The notes under the pieces: generated by a model
What the model was told of the DNA's origin: nothing
The model's database searches: none
Seen by the model: the letters and a program-made list of their open reading frames with translations, nothing else
Position numbers and translations under genes: made by a program
NCBI GenBank assembly: GCA_034008185.1
Contig: CM067081.1
Coordinates: 152,364,258 to 152,428,257 of the forward strand
DNA from: Gorsachius magnificus
Lineage: Eukaryota > Chordata > Aves > Pelecaniformes > Ardeidae
Direction: 5' to 3'
Length of the DNA stretch: 64,000 bases
Shown: positions 38,406-48,769 of the stretch, in pieces
How the letters are laid out: every line of letters begins with the position of its first letter
Position numbering within the stretch: the first letter of the stretch is position 1

Positions 38406-38428
38406 TGACATCATGCTCGACATATAAA
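38406..38428 (+). promoter_or_regulatory. LTR promoter: CRE-like site and TATA box (copy 1)
   Basis: TGACATCA (one base from the CRE TGACGTCA) lies ten bases before a perfect TATAAA at 38423-38428. The same pair is kept in copy 2, which supports it as the ancestral core promoter. Confidence 0.65.
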
Positions 38429-38608
38429 GCTGGGGAAAGAAGAAGGAAGGGGGGGACGTTCGGAGTGATGGTGTTTGTCTCCCCAAGACACCGTTACGCA
38501 TGATGGAGCCTGCTTTCCTGGGGATGGCTGAGCACCTGCCTGCCCATGGGAAGCAGGGAACGAATTCCTTGCTTTGCTTTGCTTGCCTGCACAGCTTTTG
38601 CTTTACCT

Positions 38609-38614
38609 ATTAAA
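38609..38614 (+). terminator. LTR polyadenylation signal ATTAAA (copy 1)
   Basis: ATTAAA is a common variant of the polyadenylation hexamer. It lies about 180 bases after the TATA box, followed by CTGTCTTTATC, and is conserved in copy 2 at 42185-42190. Confidence 0.6.
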
Positions 38615-38756
38615 CTGTCTTTATCCCAACCCACAAGTTTTCTCACTTTTACCCTTCCGACTGTCTCTCCCATACCACTGCCCCCCAGTGAAGGGGGTGG
38701 TGATGAGTGAGTGGCTGTGTAGTGCTTAGTTGACAGCTGGGTTTAGACCACAACAA

Positions 38757-38761
38757 TACCC
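38757..38761. repeat. Right target-site duplication TACCC
   Basis: This is the matching copy of the 5-bp duplication at 38142-38146. Confidence 0.65.
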
Positions 38762-40229
38762 TTATGACTTCAGCATTTATAAAAAATTACAGGTTAAGCA
38801 GACCATGCGAGGTGAGAAGAAATTATTTTGTACTGCTTTTACAGTGAAAAAAAAATCAGGAAATAGGAAAGAAACATAAATATAGCAGTTTTATAAAAAT
38901 ACTCAATGTCCTCAGATTATTCATGTTATGGCTGATATTTGATTTCTCAAAAATCTGGACTTGTTGACACATTGAGAAAATTTGTATATATTGTTCTCAA
39001 TAAATTCAGGTAGTTATCCTACAAAGTGAAAGGTGAAGCTACATACTTCTGAATAAACTTCTCAATAAACTACATAATATTTTCCTTGAGTACTTGATTC
39101 TATCGATATTATCATGAACAAGATCGGGGAAAAAAATAAGATGCTTATTCATAACTTGAATTATACATGTCATAAATAAAAACTAACCATGATGCCCATT
39201 TGCTGTATTTAGGTCATAATGTGCTTTTTTAAAACAGAACTAAAATGGCAAGAAAACCAACATTATCATAAAACCGGGGCTGAAAACAAATGTCAGGAAA
39301 TAAACTTTATGTTTGACTGAATCTGAAAACTAGAAGATGTACATATGACATCTAATCAGCATTAAACAATTTGTTTTACAGTATGATTCAGATACTAAAT
39401 GATTTTTCACCACTATTAGAATACAGTCTACCCAGAAAGTTGAAAAAAGGTTTTTGCTTTGTAGATCTCCCAGTATAATTAATGTTAAGCACTCTATTTG
39501 CTAAGTGTAATTAGTATGGAGTGGAGTTTTATACAATAGTGAATGGTAATATAATTACAGATGCAGGCTGTCTCCTAACACAGAATTAAGTCAAATTTCC
39601 TATGCAGAAGAGCTTGTATTATGGTTGATACATATTCATAAGTAGACACACTTTATGTCATTTCTCTACTAAAAACTGAAGAAAAGCTAACTGTGCATAT
39701 CCTTTACAATGACTTAAATTTGCCATGAACACAAATTGCATATTTATAGTCTTTTTTTCCCTAACTAATATAACTGTATCCCCTTTAATTCTGTGATTTA
39801 AAATAGACATGTCTCAAATTTTAATTCATTCAAAGTTACGTTATAACACAACCAAGTTTAAAATAATTTGTGTTATGAGGAACATTATAAGGAGAGATTC
39901 ATTAAAAGAGAGACTGGATAGACACTTGGAAGATCCATTGCAGGGTAGACTAAAGAGACAAACTGCATTAGGGTCAAGAAGTCCATGGAGCTGTTACTTA
40001 GCCACTAGGGCAGTGTTAGGACCAGTGTCAAATCTGCTTGCCCTGCTCTCCAGGTATTGGCTAATGGCTGCTGTTCCCAGTGGTTCTGCTCCCGCTGTCT
40101 GTTACGAACCAAAAAAGTACTCTCATTCTGCCTCACTTTCTTCTCCAAAAAGAAAAGAAAAGGTACAAAGACAAAACCAGGTCAGTGAAGAGATAACTGA
40201 TGAAAAAAGGGAGGAGTGTAAGAGGCTAA

Positions 40230-40231
<2 letters not shown>
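38762..40231. other. AT-rich stretch between repeats
   Basis: No primer-binding site or gag/pol trace follows the LTR, so this is host DNA and not a provirus interior. Near 39890-39940 one frame reads RDSLKERLDRHLED, reminiscent of the FK.RLD..L end of CR1/L3 ORF2, but the run is too short to call. Confidence 0.45.

Positions 40232-40268
<37 letters not shown>
40232..40268. repeat. (AAT)12 microsatellite
   Basis: About 37 bases of uninterrupted AAT repeats. It produces the polyasparagine end of the forward chance frame 39809-40276 and the polyleucine run of the reverse one. Uninterrupted trinucleotide repeats of this length are usually polymorphic. Confidence 0.97.
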
Positions 40269-40269
<1 letters not shown>

Positions 40270-40497
40270 AGTATGAACTGAGAACTGGAGTGGGACAGTG
40301 AGAACAGCCTTCCTGACAGTATTCACTGCTCCCTGAAGGAAATCCAGGCATCCTGTGGATGTTGTCTGCTGTGCCCTGCCTGGTAACATGACAAAGGAAC
40401 AGAAATATGACACACGGCTACCAGGAATTTCCCCAATATTCACCAGGCAAGCTTCCTCCTATTGGTGATATTGAAGACTACCTTGGGCAGGCAAAGA
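40269..40497. other. Unassigned short stretch
   Basis: No recognisable gene or repeat between the microsatellite and the CR1 tail. Confidence 0.4.
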
Positions 40498-40571
40498 GAA
40501 TAGAATAGAATCATAGAATCATGGAATCATTTAGGTTGGAAAAGACCTTTAAGATCATCAAGTCCAACTGT
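40498..40571 (-). mobile_element. Minimal CR1 3' tail (reverse strand)
   Basis: Only ~74 bases are present: the reversed terminal octamers (tagaatcatagaatcatgg) and ttaggttggaaaagacctttaag up to agtccaactgt. This is the extreme 3' end of CR1, showing very severe 5' truncation, of the same tail type as 1751-2568. Confidence 0.9.
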
Positions 40572-41739
40572 AAGGAGGAGGAGGAGTAAAAGAGGAGTAA
40601 AGAGGAGTTTGACAAAAGAGGTACCGTGATCCAGTGAGACCTTGGATGGGAATGGTGTAATTGAAAATGAAAAAAATGAGAAGAGTGCAGCCAGAACCTT
40701 GGGAGGAGGATCTGGAAGGGCTAAAAGAGAAGCAGTCTGGTACCCTCAGTGCCTGAGCATGCAAAGGTGTCCTTCTCACCACAAAAAAGTCACAAGCCCT
40801 GTGAAGCATACACATGCCACTGCCCTGTGTGTACCTTTATGAGCAGCAGGTTACTGAGCTCAGTGGCTCCTTGGTTTGAACCAGTGTGCCTACTCCTGTG
40901 GGTGGGAAATCCTGGGCCTTGGGATGGGTGGGGATGTAAGGTCACATATGGGAGGGTAACCACAGATTTTCTACCAGACAAGCAGTTTTTAGAAGATTAC
41001 ACAAACATAATGTGAGCTGGTTAAAGGGGTGATGGTGAAAAGGAGCATAACTAATTCCCTGTTGTGTAATTGGGAGAGCATGGTACAACTGGGAGCTACC
41101 TTGGCTCTGTTGGTAGTTTATCCTTGGGCTTTTTGGAGTACATACACAATCAATGTGTATGACCAATGTCTGACAGACACATTTATATTACAGTAGGAAC
41201 AGATGGAAACCTTTGTTGTACAGATGACTGAAAAAAATTTCTTCTCAGGTGGACAAATCCAATATATTGAGTCCTTTTGCAGTTTGGGAAATCTAGCCCT
41301 TAAAACAGCAGCTTGGAGGCGGCCAATTTTCTACATTTTAATTCATGCAACACTTCAAAAATGATGGCAATGCTTAGATTTGTAGGACTCCTTTCTTCGT
41401 GCTCCCAACTCACCTTGGCCAGACTAGTTTTATTGCTAGGCTGAATTCCACTACAGAAAATATTTGAAGGCTCCTAATTTCAGAGCAGAACAGGTGAAGT
41501 AATAACAGGCATTGGATCTACATTTGCCTGGCTATCCAGACAAAAAATGCTTCTGCAGTCATCCAGTTAAAGACAAAAAGCATTAGTGGAAGATGCATCT
41601 ACCAACCACAGTTACTCAACACTGAGTCAGATCTGTCCAACTCTGGATCAGATCTGGACATTTTATTCTTTGACTTGTTTTACTTTAGTTTTTGAGACTA
41701 TGGGTAAACTCATTACACCACTTACTTTGACTGTAATTT
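40572..41739. other. Stretch without recognisable gene
   Basis: Purine-rich at its start (GGAGGAGGAGTAAAAGAGG) just after the CR1 tail, then ordinary sequence up to the second LTR. No retroviral coding trace. Confidence 0.45.
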
Positions 41740-41980
41740 TGTCCTGGTTTTGGCTGGGATAGAGTTAATTTTCTTCCTAGAAGCTGGTATAGTGCTGTGT
41801 TTTGGATTTAATATGAAAAGAATATTAATAACACCCTGCTGTTTTAGTGGTTGCTAAGCAGTGCTTACACTAGGCAAGGACTTTTCAGCTTCTCTTGCTT
41901 TGCCAGGTGCACAAGAGGCTGGGAGGGGGCACAGCTGGGACAGCTGACCCCAACTGACCAAAGGGGTCTTCCATACCCTA

Positions 41981-42003
41981 TGATGTCATGCTCAACATAT
42001 AAA
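41981..42003 (+). promoter_or_regulatory. LTR promoter: CRE-like site and TATA box (copy 2)
   Basis: TGATGTCA (41981-41988) and TATAAA (41998-42003) keep the same spacing as in copy 1. Confidence 0.65.
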
Positions 42004-42184
42004 GCTGCGGAAAGAAGAAGGAAGGGGAGGTCGTTTGGAGTGATGGTGTTTGTCTTCCCAAGTCACCGTTACGCGTGATGGAGCCCTGCTTTCCTGGGGA
42101 TGGCTGAGCACCTGCCTGCCCATGGGAAGCAGGGAATGAATTCCTTGCTTTGCTTTGCTTGCCTGCATGGCTTTAGCTATACCC

Positions 42185-42190
42185 ATTAAA
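42185..42190 (+). terminator. LTR polyadenylation signal ATTAAA (copy 2)
   Basis: ATTAAA followed by CTGTCTTTATC, as in copy 1. Confidence 0.6.
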
Positions 42191-42313
42191 CTGTCTTTAT
42201 CTCAACCCATGAGTTTTCTCATTTTTACTCTTCCGATTCTCTCCCCCATCCCACTAGGGGTGAGTGAGTGAGTGGCTGCGTGGTGCTGAGTTGCTGGCTG
42301 CGGTTAAATCACA

Positions 42314-43619
42314 ATCTTTGTGATCCATATTGCAGTGTGATTTATAGGCTGTTTCAAGGAGGTGTGAATAATGCATTGGTCAGAAAATGTAAGCCCGAGA
42401 GCAGGTTCTCAGGCTAGGACACAGATAGAGATCCTTTTCAAAAACAATTTATTTTTTCTTAGTGAAATATTGGTAGATAAAATTTAGAAGCAAAATGAAA
42501 CTTCAGAGAATAACCCTAAAAACAGTAAAAGACTTAAAACCAGTAATGGTATTAAAAGGGATCTTCAAAGATCTCACAGAGAAGGTTGTGAAATATGGCC
42601 ATGAAAGGAAGTAAAATCAAACACAAATAATGGATCTTACTGGAATTAGTACCAATAACATTGTCACAATCTTTAAAATGGGATCTTCTATTCTTACTTC
42701 AATATTTCTGTTACATCAAATGTAGCTGTTTCAGCACATGCTCATTTCCCTATCTGTTCATCAGCAGCTCTGCTTTTGGGACAGATACTTCATGGTTACA
42801 CCAGCATTATAGCTCAGCACTGTGTGGCTTGATGTGTACCCTGCTTGTGACCCACACCATGAAGTCTTCTAACTGCGACCTGGCACATGTCTAACTCATA
42901 AGGTTATAAGAACCCCAAGACCTCCTGTGACCACCTCAAATCTTGCTCTAGAGAGCTAAGTGTCTCAACAGCACAAGGTTGTAGGACAGTTTTAATTAAA
43001 AGTGTTCTTTGAAACTAGATCAAATTTACGTTCAAATTAATCCTGCTTTCTATTTATAGATACCATGAGCTAAGGTAAAATTTTCTCAGGCCAATGCTCA
43101 GCTACAGTTACCACAGTGGACTGCACCTGTCTGCTGGTATAGGTGCATCTCTGTGTGCTTTATACTTAGAAAGCTGCAAATGACTAAAGACTTTACTGCC
43201 CTTTGTTTTTTGTATCATCACAAGCTTGGTGCCTGTGACCAAAAATTGCGTTGTGTTACAAAAATAAAAGGAAGGTAAACATAGTAGTTGACATGGTAGT
43301 AAACAGAAAAATAATTGTGATGTGTTGATCATGTATTAGTATGAGAGTTGTGGAGGAAAACTGTGTCTCCTAAGTCTGTTAGAGTTCTTTGAAGAAGTCT
43401 GAAAACCCATGATATAAAGGTGGTCAAGGGGAAAGAAGGTCAAAACTCTCAAACAGTTTGGAGGACATCCATGAAAGTATTTTAAACAACCTAAACTATA
43501 GAGAAATAAGAGGGAGCTTTTTCTCACATAGAGTATGCATTATCAGCAGCTAAAGGTAGGAAGCAAAAGCTAGGAATAATTGTACCATTCTCATAATAGA
43601 GAGGAATTAACGTAGGGAA
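42314..43619. other. AT-rich stretch without recognisable gene
   Basis: No named element. The part from about 43340 may be a further, unreadable extension of the old CR1-like relic that follows. Confidence 0.4.
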
Positions 43620-44010
43620 AATTGTTATTATATTGCTGTTTTTCAGCATCCTCATGAAAAATCTGGAAAGTTGGGAGATGCATCAGATAACAAGGATTGC
43701 TAAGGATATAAAATTATTCAAACTTGTCAAAACTAAATTGACTGCAAAGAGTTGCAGAAGGCTCTTGTGATATTGAGTGATTAGAACATAAAACAGCTGA
43801 TGAAATTTCAATTCAATAAATGCAAAGTCATGCACATGGGGAAAACACATTCTTAACTTTATACACAAACAGATGATGATAAGCTTGAAATGAGATATTG
43901 CCAGTTAGGAGTCACTGTAGAAAATTCTCTGAAAACAGAGTAAACATACAGAAAAACTAGTAGAGCCCTTCTGCTGCATCTTAGGAGCAAGGGCCATCCT
44001 TTAAGAATTA
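43620..44010 (+). mobile_element. Very old CR1/L3-like ORF2 relic
   Basis: The forward strand carries a weak, frame-shifting trace of the CR1-group reverse transcriptase in the right order. Near 43640 it reads LLFFSILMKNLES, where CR1 has [11 protein letters not shown]. Near 43700 it reads ...AKDIKLFKLV, where CR1 has the catalytic FADDTKL. Near 43800-43850 it reads KFQFNKCKVMHMGKT across a frame change, where CR1 has [15 protein letters not shown]. Near 43890-43930 it reads CQLGVTVENSLK, where CR1 has [12 protein letters not shown]. The catalytic aspartates are replaced and stops are frequent. It is far more diverged than any other CR1 here and probably predates the avian CR1 radiations. Confidence 0.6.
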
Positions 44011-45599
44011 AGAAATTCACCTGCTAACAGTCTTTGCTAAACAGGAGTTACAAAACTGACTTGTAGATTCATTTTAATTGATGCTAAACCTAGTAAAGAA
44101 TCATCTGGAATCACAGTTCATGTTCTGGGTAAACATCTAAGCAGTTTAAATTCTTGTCTGTGCTGCTTGGGAAATTCAGGATAAGTATCAAGCAAAAATT
44201 TTATTTCAGTCTAGCTTGATGAGGTGAGGCAACGTGAACCCTGAGGACTCATGAAAAGCTTTGGTTCCAAAAAAACCAGTGGGTTTTGAAAGAGCTCCAT
44301 GCTGGGACATATGGTACAGCAAAAACTGATGGAAGCTTATTTGACTCTGTTCCTCTGACAAGGGACGTCAGCCAAAGATGCATCTTAAAGTCTGTCTTAT
44401 CAATTCTGGACAGAGAGGAACAAGAATCTAAATATATGACCATTAATAATACACTTCAGAGAAAGGAAGGCTGTTTTTTCACCAGCCCTCCCGTTTAGAG
44501 ACTCGTGCTCCCCCTACATTACAAGCACAACACACACAACTGCTTGCATTTTGATTGCTCTACTGCAGTGACCCCTTCTCCCATGTGCTAGGTTAAGTGT
44601 AGGGGTACTCCTGTGCACACACTTTACCCTTGCTTTCCCCCAAACACTGAGCAGAAAGTTGGAGTGACTGGTATATTGTCTGCATTATTCTTTAAGTAAA
44701 CTGAAATGTCAGGCAAGACTATACTGAGACTTCTTGAATTTCCACACTGGTTTGTAGAAATGTTTCACCTACTTCCTCCTGCCAGATGAATTGTTTGTAT
44801 TCAGGCTAGGACCTAGGAGTTGAGTCATAAAAGCAAAAAAGGCTCATTATTTATTTAATTTAAATACTAGTCCGTTCTTTTAAACAGCTGTTCTTAAGCC
44901 CAAAAGTGATGTTAGCTTGCTTTTTAAAACTACATTCTGGCACAGGACATTCAACCTTTTTCTCAGAATAAAAATTTCATTTTTGTCTCTTTTGAAAAAG
45001 GTAATATAGCTAAAATATAAACAAATAAGAACACTCTAAAACTAGATTGAACTTTGAGAATAAAACAGATTAAAAAGAAAATAATGAAGCAAGCCTTGAT
45101 GTTGCATAATGCAAATATCAGTTCTTTAAAGAGAGGCCACAGACATTTGATAGTACAATGTTGTATAGATATATGTTTTATGCTGAGAGAAATTATTATG
45201 CAAAAGGCTTGCATGGGCTTTTCTATCGTCCTATATTAAATCATTGCAGAAAAGGAAGCAAACATACACAACTGTTGTCTGAGAGAACTCTGTGGGACTC
45301 TGTGCCAATCTGTAGCTCCCCACAATCTCTCTGCATAACAAGTTTCCTTGGAGAATAAAGTGCGGTAGTGGCTGAAATGACAGGAAGAAATAGAGAGCAA
45401 GTTCTGTCTAGTAAGCACTGGGGTTTGTATATAGAGGTAAAAATAAATAAAAATAAATGACTCCACAAAACCCCTGTAGATTTTGACACTACCAAAGGCT
45501 ACCAGGGTTGAATGTTTTTTCATGCATACAAATGTCATTTTGGCTAAAAAGAGACTAGCAAAACAGATAGTTGGAACTGACCTCAAAATCTGATCTTGA
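44011..45599. other. AT-rich stretch without recognisable gene
   Basis: No firm feature. Parts may be further decayed LINE sequence downstream of the relic. The frame at 44286-44498 has no recognised domain. Confidence 0.45.
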
Positions 45600-45713
45600 T
45601 GGTACAACAGGATAACACGGACAAGGATAAACCTATTCAGTCACATCCTGTGCCAAGCATGTGCACAACCTGGCTAACACATCTAAGGACTACATGTGAG
45701 GAGTTGATCCCAG

Positions 45714-48548
45714 ATGAAACACCTCAAAGTAAATGAGCGGTGTTCTGCTATGAAGGTGACGAGGCCGACAGCTCATATGAAATGCCTCTATACAAATGCA
45801 CGCAGCATGGGAAACAAACAAGAGGAGTTGGAAGCTATCATGCTGCTAGAAAGCTACGACCTGATCGCCATTACGGAAACTTGGTGGGATGAATCCCACG
45901 ACTGGAACGTAGCTATTGATGGCTACAGGCTGTTCAGAAGGGACAGGCGAGGAAGGAGGGGCGGAGGCGTTGCCCTTTACATCAAGAAATCAATACAGTG
46001 TGAAGAGCTGGCCCTGAAGAATAGCCATGAGCAGGTCGAAAGCTTATGGATAAGAATCAGAGAGAGAGGCAACAAAGGGAACCTGGTGGTTGGTGTCTAC
46101 TACAGGCCGCCAGATCAAGAGGAGCCGACTGACGAAGCGTTCTTCCTCCAACTCTGGGAGGCTTCGTGCTCGCAGGCTCTCGTCCTGCTGGGGGACTTCA
46201 ACCACCCTGACATCTGCTGGAAAACCAGCACGGCAAGCTGTAGGCAATCCAGCAGGTTTCTTGAATGCATTGAGGACAACTTCTTAAGCCAGGTAATAGA
46301 CACCCCTACCCGAGGGGATGCGATACTGGACCTGGTGGTCACCAATGCAAGTGAGCTCGTCGGAAATGTCAAGATCGGAGGCAGCTTGGGTTGCAGTGAT
46401 CATGCGCTGGTAGAGCTCACACTCCAGAGGGAAATGGGAAGAATGAAGAGTATAGTCAGGACCCTGAATTTTAGAAAAGCAAACTTCCAGCTCCTCTAGG
46501 AGATAGTCGGAAGGACTCCCTGGGAAACGGTCCTCAGGGACAGGGGAACAGAACAGAGCTGGCAGCTCTTTAAGGAAGTGATCCACAGAGCACAAGAGCT
46601 CTCGATCCCCAGGTGTAAGAAATCAGGCAAAGAAGGGAAGAGACCAACATGGCTGAGACAAGACATGCTGGACAAACTAAGGAGGAAGAGGGAGCTGCAC
46701 AGGCAGTGGAAGCAGGGACAGGCATCCTGGGAAGAGTATAGGGACGCGGCCCGGTTGTGTAGGAATGGGGTCAGGAAGGCCAAGGCTCAGATGGAGCTAA
46801 ACTTGGCTAGGGATGCAAAGAATAACAAGAAGGGTTTCTACAGGTATATCAGCCAGAAAAGGATGGTTAAAGAAAGCGTACCCCCACTGATGAGCGAGAC
46901 CGGCAAGCTGGTAACAGCAGATGAGGGGAAGGCTGAGGTACTCAACAACTTTTTTGCCTCAGTCTTCACTGGGAAGCTCTCTCCTCACCCCACCCGAGTT
47001 GATGGATGGCATGAGGGGGACCGGGAGGGCAAAACCCTTCCTGCTGTAGGAGAAGATCAGGTTCGTGACCACCTGAGGAACCTGAATGCGCATAAGTCCA
47101 TGGGACCTGATGAGATGCATCCCAGAGTCCTGAGGGAATTGGCCGATGTAGTCGCCAAGCCACTCTCCATGATATTTGAAAAGTCATGGCAGTCAGGTGA
47201 AGTCCCTGGTGACTGGAAGAAGGGAAACATTGTGCCCATTTTCAAAAAGGGTAGAAAGGAAGACCCTGGGAACTACCGACCTGTCAGCCTCACCGCTGTG
47301 CCTGGGAAGATCATGGAACAGATCCTCCTAGAAGCTATGCTAAGGCACATGGAGGCCAGGGAGATAATTCGAGATAGCCAGCATGGCTTCACCAAGGGCA
47401 AGTCCTGCCTGACGAACCTAGTGGCTTTCTATGATGGTGTGACAGCATCAGTGGACAAGGGAAAACCAATAGATGTCATCTATCTGGACTTCTGCAAAGC
47501 CTTTGACACGGTCCCCCACAACATCCTTCTCTCTAAATTGGAGGGCTATGGATTTGACGGGTGGACTGTTCGGTGGATAAGGAACTGGCTGGATGGCCGC
47601 ATCCAGAGGGTAGTGGTCAATGGCTCGATGTCCGGATGGAGGCTGGTGACGAGTGGTGTCCCTCAGGGGTCCGTACTGGGACTGGTGCTGTTTAATATAT
47701 TCATCAATGACTTAGACAGCGAGATTGAGTGCACCCTCAGCAAGTTTGCGGACGACACCAAACTGAGTGGTGAGGTTGACACACCAGAAGGACGGGATGT
47801 CATCCAGAGAGACCTGGACAGGCTGGAGAGGTGGGCCTATGTGAACCTCATGAGGTTCAACAAGGCCAAGTGCAAGGTCATGCACCTGGGTCGGGGTAAC
47901 CCCCAGTATCAATACAGGCTGGGGGAAGAAAGGATCGAGAGCAGCCCTGCCGAGAGGGACTTGGGCGTGCTGGTGGATGAAAAGCTGGACATGAGCCGGC
48001 AATGTGCACTGGCAGCCCAGAAGGCCAACCGTACCCTGGGCTGCATCAGGAGAAGCGTGGCCAGCAGGTCGAGGGAGGCGATTCTGCCCCTCTACTCTGC
48101 TCTGGTGAGACCTCACCTGGAGTATTGTGTCCAACTCTGGAGCCCTCAGCACAAGAAGGACATGGAACTGTTGGAGCGGGTCCAGAGGAGGGCTACTAAA
48201 ATGATCCGAGGGCTGGAGCACCTCTCTTATGAGGACAGGCTGAGAGAGTTGGGCTTGTTCAGCCTGGAGAAGAGAAGGCTGCGGGGAGACCTGATTACGG
48301 CCTTTCAGTACCTAAAGGGGGCCTATAGGAAAGATGGGGAAAATCTTTTTAGTAGGGCCAGCTGTGACAGGACAAGGGGTAATGGTTTTAAACTGAAGCA
48401 GGGTAGGTTTAGACTGGATATAAGGAAGAAATTCTTTACAATGAGGGTGGTAAAACACTGGAACAGGTTGCCCAGAGAGGTGGTGGAGGCCCCATCCCTG
48501 GGAACATTCAAGGACAGGTTGGATGGGGCTCTGAGCAACCTGATCTAG
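45714..48548 (+). pseudogene. CR1 ORF2: endonuclease-reverse transcriptase with one in-frame stop
   Basis: ORF2 encodes the protein that nicks target DNA and copies the CR1 RNA into the genome. Residues 22-231 form an APE-type endonuclease: N28 (YTNARS), E55 (AITETWWDE), YYRPP (129-133), D161 and N163 (LLGDFNHPD), LDLVVTN (205-211) and S228-D229-H230 near its end. Codon 262 (46497-46499) is TAG. The frame then continues unbroken to 48548. The reverse transcriptase follows, with [27 protein letters not shown]592 in [21 protein letters not shown] and the catalytic F678-A679-D680-D681 (nt 47745-47756). The C-terminal region has [23 protein letters not shown] and REVVEAPS. All catalytic residues I can locate are present, so the TAG is the only evident break. 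ATG at 45714 follows an in-frame stop (45705-45707); the internal ATG at residue 22 begins the endonuclease itself. Confidence 0.93.
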
Positions 48549-48619
48549 TTAGTGGTGTCCCTGCTCACTGCAGGGGGGTTGGACTAGATGACCTCTAGGG
48601 GTCCCTTCCAACCCAAAAC

Positions 48620-48675
48620 ATTCTATGATTCTATGATTCTATGATTCTATGATTCTATGATTCTATGATTCTATG
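48620..48675 (+). repeat. (ATTCTATG)7 terminal array of CR1
   Basis: Seven perfect head-to-tail copies of the CR1 3'-terminal octamer. CR1 reverse transcription starts at this repeat, and other tails here carry only one or two units. Confidence 0.97.
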
Positions 48676-48676
48676 A

Positions 48677-48769
48677 TGCATTTCTTTTAGCTAAGAAGAA
48701 ATATGGAACCCAATCACAAGTGGATATGTTGGGCATTATGTGGAAAAAATAAGTAAACTCTGATTTTGA
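48677..48769. other. 93-base spacer between facing CR1 copies
   Basis: AT-rich sequence of no recognised type, lying between the end of the forward CR1 and the start of the reverse-strand CR1 fragment. Confidence 0.5.

Larger units (their letters stand above)
38147..38756 (+). mobile_element. Solo LTR of an avian endogenous retrovirus, copy 1
   Basis: A ~610-bp forward LTR. The 5' end is AGGCCTGGTTTTGGCTGG, a mutated form of the TGTCCTGGTTTTGGCTGG start seen in copy 2 at 41740. It ends ...CCACAACA(A). The order of promoter parts is clear: an ATF/CRE-like TGACATCA (38406-38413), TATAAA (38423-38428), a GGGGGACGTTCGG transcription-start-like region, and an ATTAAA polyadenylation signal (38609-38614). 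The 5-bp duplication TACCC on both sides shows that it inserted on its own. No internal retroviral sequence adjoins it. I recognise the family from other birds but cannot assign a catalogue name. Confidence 0.87.
41740..42313 (+). mobile_element. Solo LTR of the same family, copy 2
   Basis: A ~574-bp forward LTR beginning TGTCCTGGTTTTGGCTGG and ending ...AATCACA(A). It shares the whole layout of copy 1: CRE-like TGATGTCA (41981-41988), TATAAA (41998-42003), the GTCGTTTGGAGTGATGG region, ATTAAA (42185-42190) and the CTTCCGATTCTCTCCCCCATCC end. It lacks some bases near the GCCAGCGAGG segment of copy 1. I see no exact flanking duplication: AATTT precedes it and ATCTT follows. No provirus interior adjoins it. 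Confidence 0.87.
45600..48676 (+). mobile_element. Nearly complete CR1 LINE (ORF2 plus 3' end, forward strand)
   Basis: This ~3.1-kb copy of the avian CR1 retrotransposon includes all of ORF2, the 3' UTR (ggactagatgacctctaggg, gtcccttccaacccaaaaca) and a 3' tail of seven ATTCTATG octamers. Full-length CR1 is about 4.5 kb with a short ORF1; I see no ORF1 here, so the copy is 5'-truncated, and its left edge (about 45600) is approximate. GC content and frame integrity are far higher than in the flanks. ORF2 is open over 944 codons except for a single TAG, which points to a relatively recent insertion. CR1 copies normally lack clear target duplications, and I see none. Confidence 0.95.

Noticed and set aside
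38126..38503. 125-residue open frame
   Set aside because: It lies inside the first LTR, and the equivalent frame in the second LTR differs in length and start. It is a by-product of GC-rich LTR sequence, not a gene.
39890..39945. RDSLKERLDRHLED-like string resembling a LINE ORF2 end
   Set aside because: Too short, and no 3' tail or upstream RT blocks accompany it.
39809..40276. 155-residue frame ending in polyasparagine
   Set aside because: The C-terminal run is the AAT microsatellite. The rest has no recognised domain, so it is most likely a chance frame.
38147..42313. A short provirus bounded by two LTRs
   Set aside because: The first LTR has its own target duplication, there is no primer-binding site, and no gag/pol trace occurs between them.
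47712..48221. 169-residue reverse-strand frame
   Set aside because: It is the antisense shadow of the CR1 reverse-transcriptase ORF.
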